From NCBI GenBank assembly GCA_934675585.1, contig CAKUQY010000004.1, forward strand, positions 32,688 through 96,687: DNA of 64,000 nucleotides, in the 5' to 3' direction. This document shows positions 1 to 9,400 of this stretch, in pieces (position 1 is the first letter of the stretch; every line of letters starts with the position of its first letter). The position numbers and the translations under genes were made by a program. Under the pieces are notes generated by a model. It made no database searches and was not told the origin of the DNA. It saw only the letters and a program-made list of their open reading frames with translations. The stretch comes from an uncultured Opitutales bacterium (GTDB lineage Bacteria > Verrucomicrobiota > Verrucomicrobiia > Opitutales > UBA953).

Positions 1-633
1 CCACTTGTCAAACGCCGAATAATCGAACGTCCATTTTCCGTTGTCCTTGCGCGTCCAGCGAATCATCGAATGCCAATCGTCAAAAGTCTGGTGATCCCAA
101 GGTTCTTCGATAATCGACGCGGTAATGACTTTCTGACCCGCGTTCGCAAGTCGCGTCATCACAGGGCGCATGGCTTCAAAATGCTCGTCGCTCCAAAGTG
201 GCACTTTGCACCAGCGCGCGACGGCTTCTGGATGCTGCCAAAGATCGAGATAAAACTGCCAATCTTTCGGCTCGGGCAAACGCTGACTGCTGACTTTCAG
301 CGCATCGACGATTTTTCCGTCAACGCGCAAATTGTAAACGCCAACGCGCGCGTCCGCGGGAACGTCAACCGTCGCCACGACAAACTGCGTTTCCGCGCCG
401 GGAACGCGTTCTGGCATCAACACGTCGTAGCGTTCGCCGCCCTCGGCTTTCACTTTGTGTGCAAAATTCACCTGAACTGGCAGCCCGCCGTCCATTTCGA
501 CTTTGAATTTTTCGCCGACTTTCATTTGCGGGAACGTAAAATTAACGCGTTCGCCACGCCAAGCTACTTGCGTCGCCATTGCGGGAACGCAAAATAATGT
601 AGCTAAAAAAGTAAAAAATAATTTTGTTTTCAT
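1..633 (-). CDS. Secreted GH123/DUF4091-like glycoside hydrolase (N-terminal part, runs off left edge)
   Basis: Translating the minus strand from the ATG at 633 gives 211 residues with no stop, so the C-terminal part lies outside the window. The first 20 residues (MKTKLFFTFLATLF...AMA) are a signal peptide. Residues 125-211 carry the segment DLWQHPEAVAR, VPLWSDEHF, GQKVITASI, PWDHQT and SMIRW, which I recognise from Bacteroidota-type proteins annotated DUF4091 / glycoside hydrolase 123 (beta-N-acetylgalactosaminidase-like). The catalytic Asp-Glu region is not in view. An in-frame upstream ATG at 648 is an alternative start; no clear Shine-Dalgarno precedes either, but AACCCCTA lies just upstream. 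Family membership is from memory of the conserved segment, function is inference. Confidence 0.7.
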   Translation of the reverse strand, partial: MKTKLFFTFLATLFCVPAMATQVAWRGERVNFTFPQMKVGEKFKVEMDGGLPVQVNFAHKVKAEGGERYDVLMPERVPGAETQFVVATVDVPADARVGVYNLRVDGKIVDALKVSSQRLPEPKDWQFYLDLWQHPEAVARWCKVPLWSDEHFEAMRPVMTRLANAGQKVITASIIEEPWDHQTFDDWHSMIRWTRKDNGKWTFDYSAFDKW

Positions 634-681
634 TGGATTTATTTTCATAGCTTAGGGGTTAATAATTGCTATTTTAGAAAA

Positions 682-1209
682 TTATTTTTTATCGGCGTGA
701 TGCACGATAAATAGCGGATTCATGCACGGCGCATTGGGGCCGGGCTCTTGATTGCTTTTTTTAGGCGAATGATATTTACAATTTTTATAGGGGCAATGCA
801 CGACAATTTGGTAATGTTGTGAAATAAATTGAAATTTAGTTTGCGCTGTAAACAAATCGCCGTGACCTTCCAAAAATGGCGCTTTAAACTCAATAATTTG
901 CGTGCAATTATCACAAAGCACTTGTCCAAAAAAATCTTTTGAATTTTTTGTACTCACGTAATGTTTGTCGTTGTGGCCAACATCAACTTCGCGCAAAATT
1001 TTCGAGCGGACAAGTTCGGGAAGCGAACGATAAATCGTCGCGCGCGAAACTTCAGCATCAATTTTATTAACTGCAATCAACAAATCTTCCGCATTAAAAT
1101 GTCCTTGCATTTCATAAGCGACTTGCCAAATTGTGCGGCGCGGACGCGTATTACGCAAACCTTGTTTGGCAATAATCTCAACTAAATCAAAATTGGGCAA
1201 CTCGGGCAT
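682..1209 (-). CDS. Fur-family metal-dependent transcriptional regulator
   Basis: A 175-residue protein with the Fur winged-helix domain: residues 37-70 contain GHFNAEDLL and the recognition helix SRATIYRSLPELV. Two Cys pairs, C99-x2-C102 and C139-x4-C144, fit the structural zinc site. The His-rich stretch (HHHH/HHDH) that normally precedes the first CxxC and binds the sensory metal is missing; the equivalent stretch reads KNSKDFFGQVLCDNC. The subtype (Fur, Zur, PerR, Nur) therefore cannot be set. It lies between a secreted glycosidase and a Sel1 protein, with no obvious metal transporter beside it. The ATG at 1209 fits the family N-terminus. Confidence 0.85.
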   Translation of the reverse strand: MPELPNFDLVEIIAKQGLRNTRPRRTIWQVAYEMQGHFNAEDLLIAVNKIDAEVSRATIYRSLPELVRSKILREVDVGHNDKHYVSTKNSKDFFGQVLCDNCTQIIEFKAPFLEGHGDLFTAQTKFQFISQHYQIVVHCPYKNCKYHSPKKSNQEPGPNAPCMNPLFIVHHADKK

Positions 1210-1248
1210 AAATTTATGCTAACAATAAACACGCGGGAACGCGAGATT

Positions 1249-2211
1249 TTATTGATTGTCCAACGCTAATTCTTCTTGATTTTTGGGAGCGGGAACACTT
1301 TTTACGACTTTACGTGGACGACCGCGTTTTTTTGCGGGAACGGCATTTTCTTCGCTTGCGGGAACGACAGATTTTTCTTTGCGTGGACGACCACGTTTTT
1401 TCGCCGCGGGAACGGGAATTTCGGTGATCTCAGGAATCTCGGAGTTCTCGGGGAGCTCTGGCTTCTCGGGAACGACTTCTGCGGGAGGCAAAAGTGCTTC
1501 GAGTTCGGCGGCGCGCTTGGCAAAATTTGGATTTTTTTCAGCGAGCGCACGATAACAAACGCTCAGCGCAAAAATCAAACTTTCATAATCTTCGCAACCG
1601 ATGTAGCGAATTTTTTCGAGATAACGCGCGGCGCGATCGGGATTTGGCTTAACGCCTGCGCCATTATAAAAAATATAAGCCAAATGGTAATCGGCTTGCA
1701 AATAACTGTTTGACGCCGAGCGCTCAAAAAATTGAATTGCCAAATTGACATTTTTTTCAACGCCGCGACCTTCAAAATAGCATTCGCCCAAAAAGCAAAG
1801 TAATTCGGAAGTTTTTAAGCCGAAATCGTTGGCGGTTTTAAAATTTTCAAACGCTTTTGCAAAATCTTGCGCAACGCCGTTCCCGAGATAATAACATTTT
1901 CCCAAATCAAAACAAGCATCGGTGTCGCCTAATTCTACGGCTTTTTGGAAAAGTTGAGCTGCGCGTTCGTAATTTTTAAGCGCGTAATAATTTTGCGCGA
2001 CAAAGGTGTAAAGCGTTTCGTCAAATTCAAAATTTTGTGCTTCGGCGAGTTCAAAATAATGCGTTCCCGCGACAACATCGCGCGCGAGCCCTTGTCCTTT
2101 AAAATAACATTCTGCGAGCACGGCTTGTGCTTCGGCATCGCCTGCATCTGCGAGGACTTTGAGTTCCTGCAACATTGCATCGATTTCTTCTGTGTCTTGA
2201 TTTTTAGACAT
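1249..2211 (-). CDS. Sel1-repeat protein with twin AT-hook tail
   Basis: A 320-residue protein without signal peptide. Residues about 20-230 hold at least four Sel1-like (TPR-related) repeats, visible as AECYFKGQGLARD, GKCYYLGNGVAQD, GECYFEGRGVEKN and AYIFYNGAGVKPN followed by alanine-rich helices. After a Pro/Glu linker the last 60 residues contain the AT-hook KKRGRPRK twice, so the protein probably combines protein-protein interaction with minor-groove DNA binding. About five copies of the window-wide motif lie in this tail DNA (1290-1480), encoding VPA between the hooks. The start at 2211 is preceded by AAGAAGG, a good ribosome-binding site. It follows the sugar porter terminator and is probably transcribed alone or with fur. 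Its partner and target are unknown. Confidence 0.8.
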   Translation of the reverse strand: MSKNQDTEEIDAMLQELKVLADAGDAEAQAVLAECYFKGQGLARDVVAGTHYFELAEAQNFEFDETLYTFVAQNYYALKNYERAAQLFQKAVELGDTDACFDLGKCYYLGNGVAQDFAKAFENFKTANDFGLKTSELLCFLGECYFEGRGVEKNVNLAIQFFERSASNSYLQADYHLAYIFYNGAGVKPNPDRAARYLEKIRYIGCEDYESLIFALSVCYRALAEKNPNFAKRAAELEALLPPAEVVPEKPELPENSEIPEITEIPVPAAKKRGRPRKEKSVVPASEENAVPAKKRGRPRKVVKSVPAPKNQEELALDNQ

Positions 2212-2283
2212 ACCTTCTTACCATTTTAGCGAATTAAGAGTTGACAATAAAGCACAAAATGGCGTTCCCGCGCGACAAAAAAA

Positions 2284-2310
2284 CCGTTCCCGCGAAGTTG
2301 ACGGGAACGG
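2284..2310 (-). terminator. Rho-independent terminator built from an inverted motif pair
   Basis: CCGTTCCCG and CGGGAACGG form a 9-bp stem with a 9-nt loop; on the minus strand it is followed by seven T (2277-2283). It lies 24 bp past the sugar porter stop. Confidence 0.85.
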
Positions 2311-2333
2311 CTTTTTGTTTTTTTGACTTTTGA

Positions 2334-4094
2334 TTAGTCTTTGAGTGCGTCTTTGTTGCCTTCAAAGTAAGCTTCGATTTGTTCGAGGCGTTTACCTTTG
2401 GTTTCTGGCAAGAAGAAGACTGCTGTGATCCAGTAAATCACGGTGCAGCCCGCGCAGAAGAAGAAAATCGTTGAATAACCGTAGCTTCCCACAACCGGCA
2501 AGAACGTTCCCGCGATGACTGTCGAAACGCCTTGGTTGATCAAGAGCGCAATTGACATACCGTTCGCGCGAATGCGTGTTGGCATCAATTCTGAAAGCGC
2601 CAACCAAACGCAAACGCCCGGCCCCACAGCGAACGACGCAATAAAAATTGCGAAGAAGAAAACGACGAGCCAGCCGTTAGTTTCGCTTGGAAGCGGACCT
2701 ACCGAAAGACTTTCGATTGAGAATGATTCGCCCGCCGGAACTTTGAGAGTGATTTCAGAATTATCTTTTTCGTTCCCGCGAACAACGACAGTTGCAATTC
2801 CAACTTCACCGTTTTGCTTGTAAACGAGTTTTGCCTGTGAAGGAACGAATTCTTTTGCGCCCGTAAGTTTTTGGATTTCAGCTGGCGTGAGCGTGTAATA
2901 ATAGTCGTATTTAACTTCTTTTGTTTTTACGCTACCATCAGCGTTCTTTTGTTCCATACCTGTTTTGTCGAGGTCTTTTTCAACAACGACTTGCGCGCGC
3001 GTTCCCGCGTCGTAAGTTTCCATCGCCATTTCAGATTTGAGGAACAAGCCCGCAACGCCGAGCAAGCCGACGATAATTCCCGTTGTACCGAGCGTGAGCA
3101 AGAATTTGCGACCTTTGCGATCCACCAAAATCATCGCAAAAATCGTCATCACCATGTTGAGCAATTTAACGACGAGGTCACCTTGGTTCGCGACCGAACC
3201 TTCAAGACCTGCTTGTTTCAAAATATCAACGATGTAAGCAAGCACCGAGTTAATGCCCGTCGCTTGGTTGCAAGCCAAAATCACAACCGCAATAACGAAC
3301 GGAATAACATATTTTTTCTTAAAGATGGAATCTTTGGGTTTGTCTGCGTCGCCCGATTTTTCTGCGGGAGCGTTCGTTGCGCCCATATCCGCGAGCTCTG
3401 CTTCCGCCTCTTCGGGTTTACGGGAACGCAAAAGTGCTTTGAGCGCGGCTTCTTTTTTGCCCGTTTTATAAAGCCATGCTGGAGATTCCGAAACGAACAA
3501 CGCGCCTACCGAGAAAATCACACCAGGAACTGCGCAAGCCCAGAAAATCGCCTTCCACGCAAAATCCATCGCTTCCCAGGTTTTCACGGGATCGCCCAAT
3601 TCTTTGACGCCGTCAACGTGTTTCGCAAAATACAAACCGACAACCGCCGCAAAAACAAGTCCAATTGTCAACATAAACTGGAACATGCCCGTGCCGAAAC
3701 CGCGCTTGTCGGCTTTCAAACATTCCGCCAAATAAAGCGGCACCACAACGCCAATAAGGCCCGCTGCAACACCTTGTAAAATACGGCCTAAAACCAAGAA
3801 GATAAAACCGCTTGGCAGACAAATCACGGGAACGGAAAGCACGAAGCAAACGCCCGCGAGAATCATCACCCATTTGCGACCGAAAAGATCTGAAAGCGCT
3901 CCCGCAAAAAGCGAAGAAAGCACCGAACCGAGCAAAACCGCCGCCACGACGATCGAATATTGCGCCGGCGTGTAATCCGTCGTCGCTTGAAGATAAGGCA
4001 GCGCGCCCGCGATAACGCCGACGTCGATACCATAAAGCAATCCGCCAAGTCCAGCTACGAACAGGAGGAATTTATTATAGACTGAGATAGACAT
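2334..4094 (-). CDS. MFS sugar porter with large extracytoplasmic insertion
   Basis: A 586-residue member of the sugar porter family (XylE/GLUT type, proton symport across the inner membrane). Signatures seen: GGLLYGIDVGVIAG in TM1, GRKWVM after TM2, VPLYLAEC in TM4, the loop signature ESPAWLYKTGKKEAA and the C-terminal PETKGKRLEQIE. Sugar specificity cannot be read. Family members are usually 450-490 residues; the excess is a hydrophilic block of roughly 120 residues (about 345-470, beginning MAMETYDAGTR) between late transmembrane helices, predicted outside. The gene is bounded by its own terminator and is divergent from the small secreted protein gene at 4281. Confidence 0.9.
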   Translation of the reverse strand: MSISVYNKFLLFVAGLGGLLYGIDVGVIAGALPYLQATTDYTPAQYSIVVAAVLLGSVLSSLFAGALSDLFGRKWVMILAGVCFVLSVPVICLPSGFIFLVLGRILQGVAAGLIGVVVPLYLAECLKADKRGFGTGMFQFMLTIGLVFAAVVGLYFAKHVDGVKELGDPVKTWEAMDFAWKAIFWACAVPGVIFSVGALFVSESPAWLYKTGKKEAALKALLRSRKPEEAEAELADMGATNAPAEKSGDADKPKDSIFKKKYVIPFVIAVVILACNQATGINSVLAYIVDILKQAGLEGSVANQGDLVVKLLNMVMTIFAMILVDRKGRKFLLTLGTTGIIVGLLGVAGLFLKSEMAMETYDAGTRAQVVVEKDLDKTGMEQKNADGSVKTKEVKYDYYYTLTPAEIQKLTGAKEFVPSQAKLVYKQNGEVGIATVVVRGNEKDNSEITLKVPAGESFSIESLSVGPLPSETNGWLVVFFFAIFIASFAVGPGVCVWLALSELMPTRIRANGMSIALLINQGVSTVIAGTFLPVVGSYGYSTIFFFCAGCTVIYWITAVFFLPETKGKRLEQIEAYFEGNKDALKD

Positions 4095-4195
4095 AACTTT
4101 TTATTATTTGAGGTTTAAGTTGTAACTAATTATTTTACTCGCGGGAACGCGCTTTTTCAAACTTTTAAATCGCCATTCTCGTGCTAAAAATTAAA

Positions 4196-4224
4196 TTGAT
4201 TTTCATTAAAAGAAAGGATAGAAT
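4196..4224 (+). promoter_or_regulatory. Sigma70-type promoter for the 4281 gene
   Basis: TTGATT (4196-4201), 17-bp spacer, TAGAAT (4219-4224). The predicted leader, from about 4231 to the ATG at 4281, contains AACCCCTC at 4245-4252, similar to leaders of several other genes here. Confidence 0.6.
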
Positions 4225-4280
4225 TTTAATGCTCTGTTGGGACGAACCCCTCGTTTAATAATTTTAAATTAAATCGCATT

Positions 4281-4613
4281 ATGAAATCCTTAAAAATTTG
4301 TTTATTAACATTTTTAACAATCACTGTTTGCGCAGGCGCGGGAACGATCGAAAATAGTTCGCGAGAAAAAAGAGAACGCTTGAGCAAAGCAGCAAAATGC
4401 TACGGGAAAATCCAAGTCGTCAATGCCTTTGCTGATTATAAAGTAAAAATTGTAACCGCATTCCCTGATTTAAGAGTCGAAGTAACACAATTCCCTAGCG
4501 GTGTAGGCAAATGGCAATTTGTGAATGCGTTCCCTGACTACAAAATTGAACTTGTCGAAGCGTTCGAAGATTTTGCCGTTGAGTTTTCGCCGTTCCCAGG
4601 ACTTTGCGAATAG
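4281..4613 (+). CDS. Small secreted protein with tandem VxxFxDYKV repeats
   Basis: A 110-residue protein with a signal peptide (about residues 1-18, ending CAGA). The rest is made of 10-12-residue units of alternating hydrophobic pattern: VVNAFADYKVK, IVTAFPDLRVE, FVNAFPDYKIE, LVEAFEDFAVE. This suggests a small repetitive beta structure, perhaps a short beta-helix or sheet. I recall similar small secreted proteins in other Gram-negatives but no established function. It is one of only three plus-strand genes in the window and has its own promoter and a shared bidirectional terminator. The C-terminal GLCE and C35 give two Cys, possibly a disulfide. Confidence 0.75.
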   Translation: MKSLKICLLTFLTITVCAGAGTIENSSREKRERLSKAAKCYGKIQVVNAFADYKVKIVTAFPDLRVEVTQFPSGVGKWQFVNAFPDYKIELVEAFEDFAVEFSPFPGLCE

Positions 4614-4655
4614 CAAAAAAACGTATAAATTTTATTTACCGTTCCTGCAAAAAAC

Positions 4656-4683
4656 GTTCCCGCGAAAATGAATTCACGGGAAC
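4656..4683. terminator. Bidirectional terminator between convergent genes
   Basis: GTTCCCG and CGGGAAC (an inverted motif pair) form a stem with a 14-nt loop; A-rich on the left (4648-4654) and T-rich on the right (4686-4690), so it can serve both the plus-strand gene ending at 4613 and oadA ending at 4707. Confidence 0.75.
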
Positions 4684-4706
4684 ACTTTTTAAGTTTTTAA
4701 TCGCAA

Positions 4707-6179
4707 TTAAGCGATTTCTTCGACTTTGACGGTGTGAGCCACGCCGTTGACGGTCATACGCATATCGGTAACCGTTCCCGCGACTGTTGCTGCGACAGAA
4801 ATTGGCGCAGGCGCTGCTGGTGCAGGAGCTGGTTTTGCCACAGCTTTTGGTGGGAAATAGAATTCCTTCAATTGTTGTGGGAACATTGCATACATTACCG
4901 CGTTCTCGTCATTATCTGGCATTGCATTTTCTTTGAGCTCTTTTTTGAGTTCTGCCATACGAGGTTTGAGCAAGTCTGCAGGACGGCAAGTGATTGGGTC
5001 TTTCTTTGAATTCTTTGCCGCGAGTGCTTGAATTTCGGGATCGACTGGAGCCGGAGTTTGACCAAAGTAGCCGAGCGCGATATCCATTGCGCCTGGAATA
5101 AATTGTTTCCAACGACCAAACTTAACGTTCATCGCAGCTTGTGTACCAACGATTTGCGATGTTGGAGTAACGAGTGGAATCCAGCCGAGTTTCTCACGAA
5201 TGTATGGAATTTCAGCGCAAACTTCTTCGAATTTGTCTTCCATTTTGAGCTCTTTGAGCTGATTGCGGAAGTTTGAAAGCATGCCTCCTGGGACTTCGTA
5301 GCGGAGCGCGTCGATATTGACGATTTCGTTTTTATGGCTTTCAAATTGCGAGAGTTCTTCGTAAACGCCTTTCAAATATTCCGAAATTTCGTTGATAAGT
5401 TTTTGGTCGTATTGCGGGCAACGTGGATTGCCCTTGAGCAATGCGAGCATACGCGTGTGGTCTGGGTGAGCGGTGCCATCCGAGAATGGCTTGATCGCTA
5501 CGTCAACCGCGTCCACGCCGGCGTCAATCGCCGCGAGATACGATGATGCGCCAAGGCCTGTTGTTTCGTGCGTGTGGAAATAAACCGGCACTTTCACGTT
5601 ATCTTTAAGACCTTTGATAATGTCGTAAGCTGCGCGTGGAGCAACAAGACCAGCCATGTCTTTCAAGCAAATGCTATCAACGCCCATATCTGCGAGCGTG
5701 CAACCGAGCTGAATGAATTTTTCAACGGTATGAACAGGACTGTTCGTGTAGCAAATCGTTCCCTGCGCTTCGCCGCCAGCAGCTTTTGTCGCCTCGATCG
5801 CGGTTTTCATGTTGCGCGGGTCGTTGAGCGCGTCGAAAATACGGATCGTATTCATGCCGTGCTTGATGCAAAGTTTCGAGAATGTCGAAACAACATCGTC
5901 TGGCGATTGATTATACGCAACAATGTTTTGTCCGCGCATGAGCATCATGTGCTTTGTTTTTGTTTTTGCACGCAATGCGTCAAGGCGATCAAAAGGAAAT
6001 TCCTTCAAAAAGCGAAGGCCTGCATCGATTGAGGCACCGCCCCAAGTTTCGAGACGGTTGTAGCCGACAGCGTCGAGCTTTTCAAGAATAGGCAACATTT
6101 GAGCCGTGCTCATACGTGTTGCAGCAAGCGATTGGTGAGCGTCACGAAGGACGGTGCTATTGAATTTTACTGGTTCCAT
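4707..6179 (-). CDS. oadA: Oxaloacetate decarboxylase alpha / pyruvate carboxylase B-type carboxyltransferase, no biotinyl domain
   Basis: A 490-residue TIM-barrel carboxyltransferase. Signatures: FNSTVLRDAHQSL, ETWGGASIDAGLRFL, LMRGQN, RIFDALND, CLKDMAGL, PVYFHTHETTGLG and VDVAIKPFSDGT, including the metal-binding FHTH pair and the lysine that is carbamylated in the family. The domain moves CO2 between oxaloacetate/pyruvate and biotin. Family members end in a biotin carboxyl carrier domain with EAMKM; here a Pro/Ala linker (about residues 445-460) is followed only by a 30-residue tail (TVNGVAHTVKVEEIA). Biotin must then sit on a separate protein encoded elsewhere. Beta and gamma subunits are not adjacent. 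It precedes no other gene closely and has its own upstream gap. Confidence 0.88.
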   Translation of the reverse strand: MEPVKFNSTVLRDAHQSLAATRMSTAQMLPILEKLDAVGYNRLETWGGASIDAGLRFLKEFPFDRLDALRAKTKTKHMMLMRGQNIVAYNQSPDDVVSTFSKLCIKHGMNTIRIFDALNDPRNMKTAIEATKAAGGEAQGTICYTNSPVHTVEKFIQLGCTLADMGVDSICLKDMAGLVAPRAAYDIIKGLKDNVKVPVYFHTHETTGLGASSYLAAIDAGVDAVDVAIKPFSDGTAHPDHTRMLALLKGNPRCPQYDQKLINEISEYLKGVYEELSQFESHKNEIVNIDALRYEVPGGMLSNFRNQLKELKMEDKFEEVCAEIPYIREKLGWIPLVTPTSQIVGTQAAMNVKFGRWKQFIPGAMDIALGYFGQTPAPVDPEIQALAAKNSKKDPITCRPADLLKPRMAELKKELKENAMPDNDENAVMYAMFPQQLKEFYFPPKAVAKPAPAPAAPAPISVAATVAGTVTDMRMTVNGVAHTVKVEEIA

Positions 6180-6365
6180 AAAGTCAAAAATAATCTTAAA
6201 ATTAACGATTAAAAGTTGAAAATTTGTCTTATTATTATCGCTTATTTGGCGGGAACGGGCAAGATTATATTTATTGTTAAAAATTTAGAGCAAAGAGTTT
6301 TGCAAGGACAAAAATCCAAGCTTTTAAAACGCTCGACAAAAAATGCGTTCCCGCGAAAAACAAAA

Positions 6366-6387
6366 AGCTCCGCGTTCCCGCAGAGCT
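6366..6387 (-). terminator. rpoC terminator with the motif as hairpin tip
   Basis: On the minus strand AGCTC-T-GCG, loop GGAA, CGC-G-GAGCT, then five T. The apex is exactly the window-wide 10-mer GCGGGAACGC, so the motif's own GCG/CGC arms form the upper stem and GGAA (a GNRA-type tetraloop) the loop. A further motif copy lies just downstream. Confidence 0.85.
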
Positions 6388-6409
6388 TTTTATTTTTTGC
6401 GAATAGATT

Positions 6410-9400
6410 TTATTCTTCGCCGTTTTCATCGCCATCAACGCTATCGCCGAGCGATTCGTCGTTATCAAGCAATGAGCCAGAATCATCAATAACTGCAACC
6501 GAGTCGTCATTTTCGATAGTTTCGCGATCTTCTTGAGAAAGATCGTCAACCGCGACCATATCTTCTGCGTCGTTGTCTGGTGTGCCATAAACGAGTTTGA
6601 GATTTTGGTAAGCAGGCAAGCCCGTTCCCGCAGGAATGCGGTGGCCCATGATGACGTTTTCTTTGAAGCCTTTGAGAATATCCACCTTGCCGAATGTTGC
6701 GGCTTCGGTGAGCACGCGAGGCGTTTCTTGGAATGACGCTGCCGCGATGAATGATTCGGTTTCGAGCGATGCTTTTGAGATACCGAGGAGGATTGGTTCT
6801 GAACTTGCAGGTTCACCACCTTGTTCTTCGGTTTCTTTGTTCACGCGAACGAGGCGTGTAACATCAACTTTTTCGTCTTGGAGGAACGTTGTGTCACCAG
6901 GGTTCGTGATACGCACTTTACGGAGCATACGCGCCACGATAACTTCAACGTGTTTGTCGTTAATTGTAACACCTTGACGACGATACACGCTCAAAATTTC
7001 GCGCACCAAGTAATCTTGAACACCTTCACGACCAAGAATTTCGAGGATTTCGCGTGGGTCTTGTGAACCTTCTGTCAAAAGAGCACCTTTTTCAACGAAG
7101 TCGCCGTCGGTAACCGTGATGTGTTTTCCGTTTGGAATAACGTGCACAACAGGTTTATCACCTTCTGGCGTGATCACAACTTGTTTTTTACCGCGGTTAG
7201 TTTTGAGAGAAACTTCACCAGTTACGCGAGCCATGACACCTGCATCCTTTGGACGACGTGCTTCAAAAAGCTCAGCAACACGTGGCAAACCGCCTGTAAT
7301 ATCTTGAGATTTTGCAGCAGCGCGAGGACTTGTTGCGAGCGTCGCACCTGCCTTGATTTCTGCGTCTTCCAAAACTTTCAATTGTGCGCCAACAGGAATT
7401 GCATACGATGCAATGAGTTTGCCTTTTTTGTCCAAAATTTCAATCGACGGGATCAAATCCTCTGGGTGATCGATAACGACAATTGAGATTTCACCGTTGG
7501 TATCATTGCGTTCTGCGTGAACGGTAATGCCTGGCGTAACATCTTTGAACGAAACGCGACCTGCATATTCCGACAAAATTGGAATAATATCTTGGTCCCA
7601 CTTCGCGAGCAATTGACCTTTTTCAATGCGACCGCCATCAAGGATATTCAAAGTTGCGCCAATAATGAGATCATATTCTTCGATAACTTTTCCGCCATCG
7701 TCGAGAATTTGCACTGAACCTGTTTTGTTAAGCACAACTGCTTTGTTGTCAGCAATTGTAACGCAACGAAGGTTTTTATACTTCACGATACCGCCAATAT
7801 CTGGCTTGATTTCAGAACTTGAAACAGACTTACTTGCAACGCCACCCACGTGGAACGTACGCATGGTCAACTGTGTACCTGGCTCACCGATTGATTGAGC
7901 CGCGATAATGCCTACAGAAGCGCCACGTTTAACAAGTTTGTTTGTCGAAGGGTCAAGACCATAAGCCAATGCAGGAATTGCATTCACGTTCATATGCGTC
8001 AATGGCGACATAATTTTTACGCGTTTGATTTCTGCTTTTTCAATTGCATGTGCGGCTTTTTCCGAAATCATTTCACCCGATTTGACAAGAACTTCTCCCG
8101 TTGCAGGATCGACAACATCGTCCGACGAGCAACGACCGTAAATACGTTCGTGTAATGGAATTTCAATGCCATCTTCTTCGATTGCTTCTTTCCAAATACC
8201 ATTGCGATTTCCATCGTCGTCAACGGTAACAATCACGTCCATCGCCACGTCGCAAAGTTTACGGGTCATATAACCAGCGTCAGCCGTTTTCAAAGCCGTA
8301 TCCGACAAACCTTTACGAGCACCGTGTGATGAAATAAAGTATTCACCGATCGACAAACCATCACGGAACGATGAAAGAATTGGACGTTCAATAATCGCAC
8401 CATCAGGTTTTGCCATAAGACCACGAGCACCGCAAAGCTGACGAACTTGTTGCTTATTACCACGAGCGCCAGAATCCATCATAACCCAAACAGGATTCAA
8501 GATCCAACGACCTTCATTGCGAGGATCGTTTTTCTTTTGTTCCTTAATTGCAGGTTTTGCAGATTTTGCGAGTGTTTCAAATGCTTCTTTTGCAATTTCG
8601 TCTGTTGCACGAGTCCAAATGTCAACAACCTTATTGTAGCGTTCACCATCGGTAATCAAACCGCGATGGAATTCGCTATCAAAAGTCATCGCTTCTTTTG
8701 AAGACTTTTCAATAATTGATTTCTTATTCGCGGGTGGAATCATATCGCCCACCGAAATCGAAATACCTGCGCGGGTTGCCATACGATAACCCAAGTTTTT
8801 GAGAGCATCAACAACTGCGGGAACGCCTGGTTTGCCCACCAAACTGTAAGTGTCAGCAATCAACTTGCCAATTTCGCCTTTTTTGACGGGAACGTTAACA
8901 AAGCCCATACCGCCTTCAGGAGCGTTATCATCTGCCGCATTTGCCGTTTTTGATTTTGGCCAAATTTGATTGAAAATAACACGCCCCACGGTTGTGCGAA
9001 TAACCTTTGCATTCTTATTACCCCAATAAGTATCTTTCCCATAGTCAGGATTGACAAAATCAATCCAACTATGAAGGTGGACAGAACCATCACCTTCTGC
9101 GAGCAACACTTCGTCAACCGAGCCCATCAACGGAGCGCGAACGCCGAGTTCTTCGCAAACTTGCGTTGGTTGGAAAGTCAAATAATACGAACCCAAAATA
9201 ACGTCCTGCGAAGGCGTAATAATTGGTTTTCCCGATGATGGTGAGAACAAATTATTCGTCGAAAGCATCAAGAGTTTGCACTCCATTTCTGCTTCTGTCG
9301 AAAGTGGCACGTGAACAGCCATTTGGTCACCGTCAAAGTCCGCATTGAACGCTGTACATGAAAGCGGGTGTAAACGCATTGCTTTACCTTCAATCAGCTT

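Noticed and set aside
70..597. Long plus-strand frame
   Set aside because: It is antisense to the GH123-like gene, whose minus-strand translation has a signal peptide and family motifs.
2871..3779. 302-residue plus-strand frame
   Set aside because: Antisense to the sugar porter; no signatures and Arg/Asn/His-rich as expected for antisense translation.
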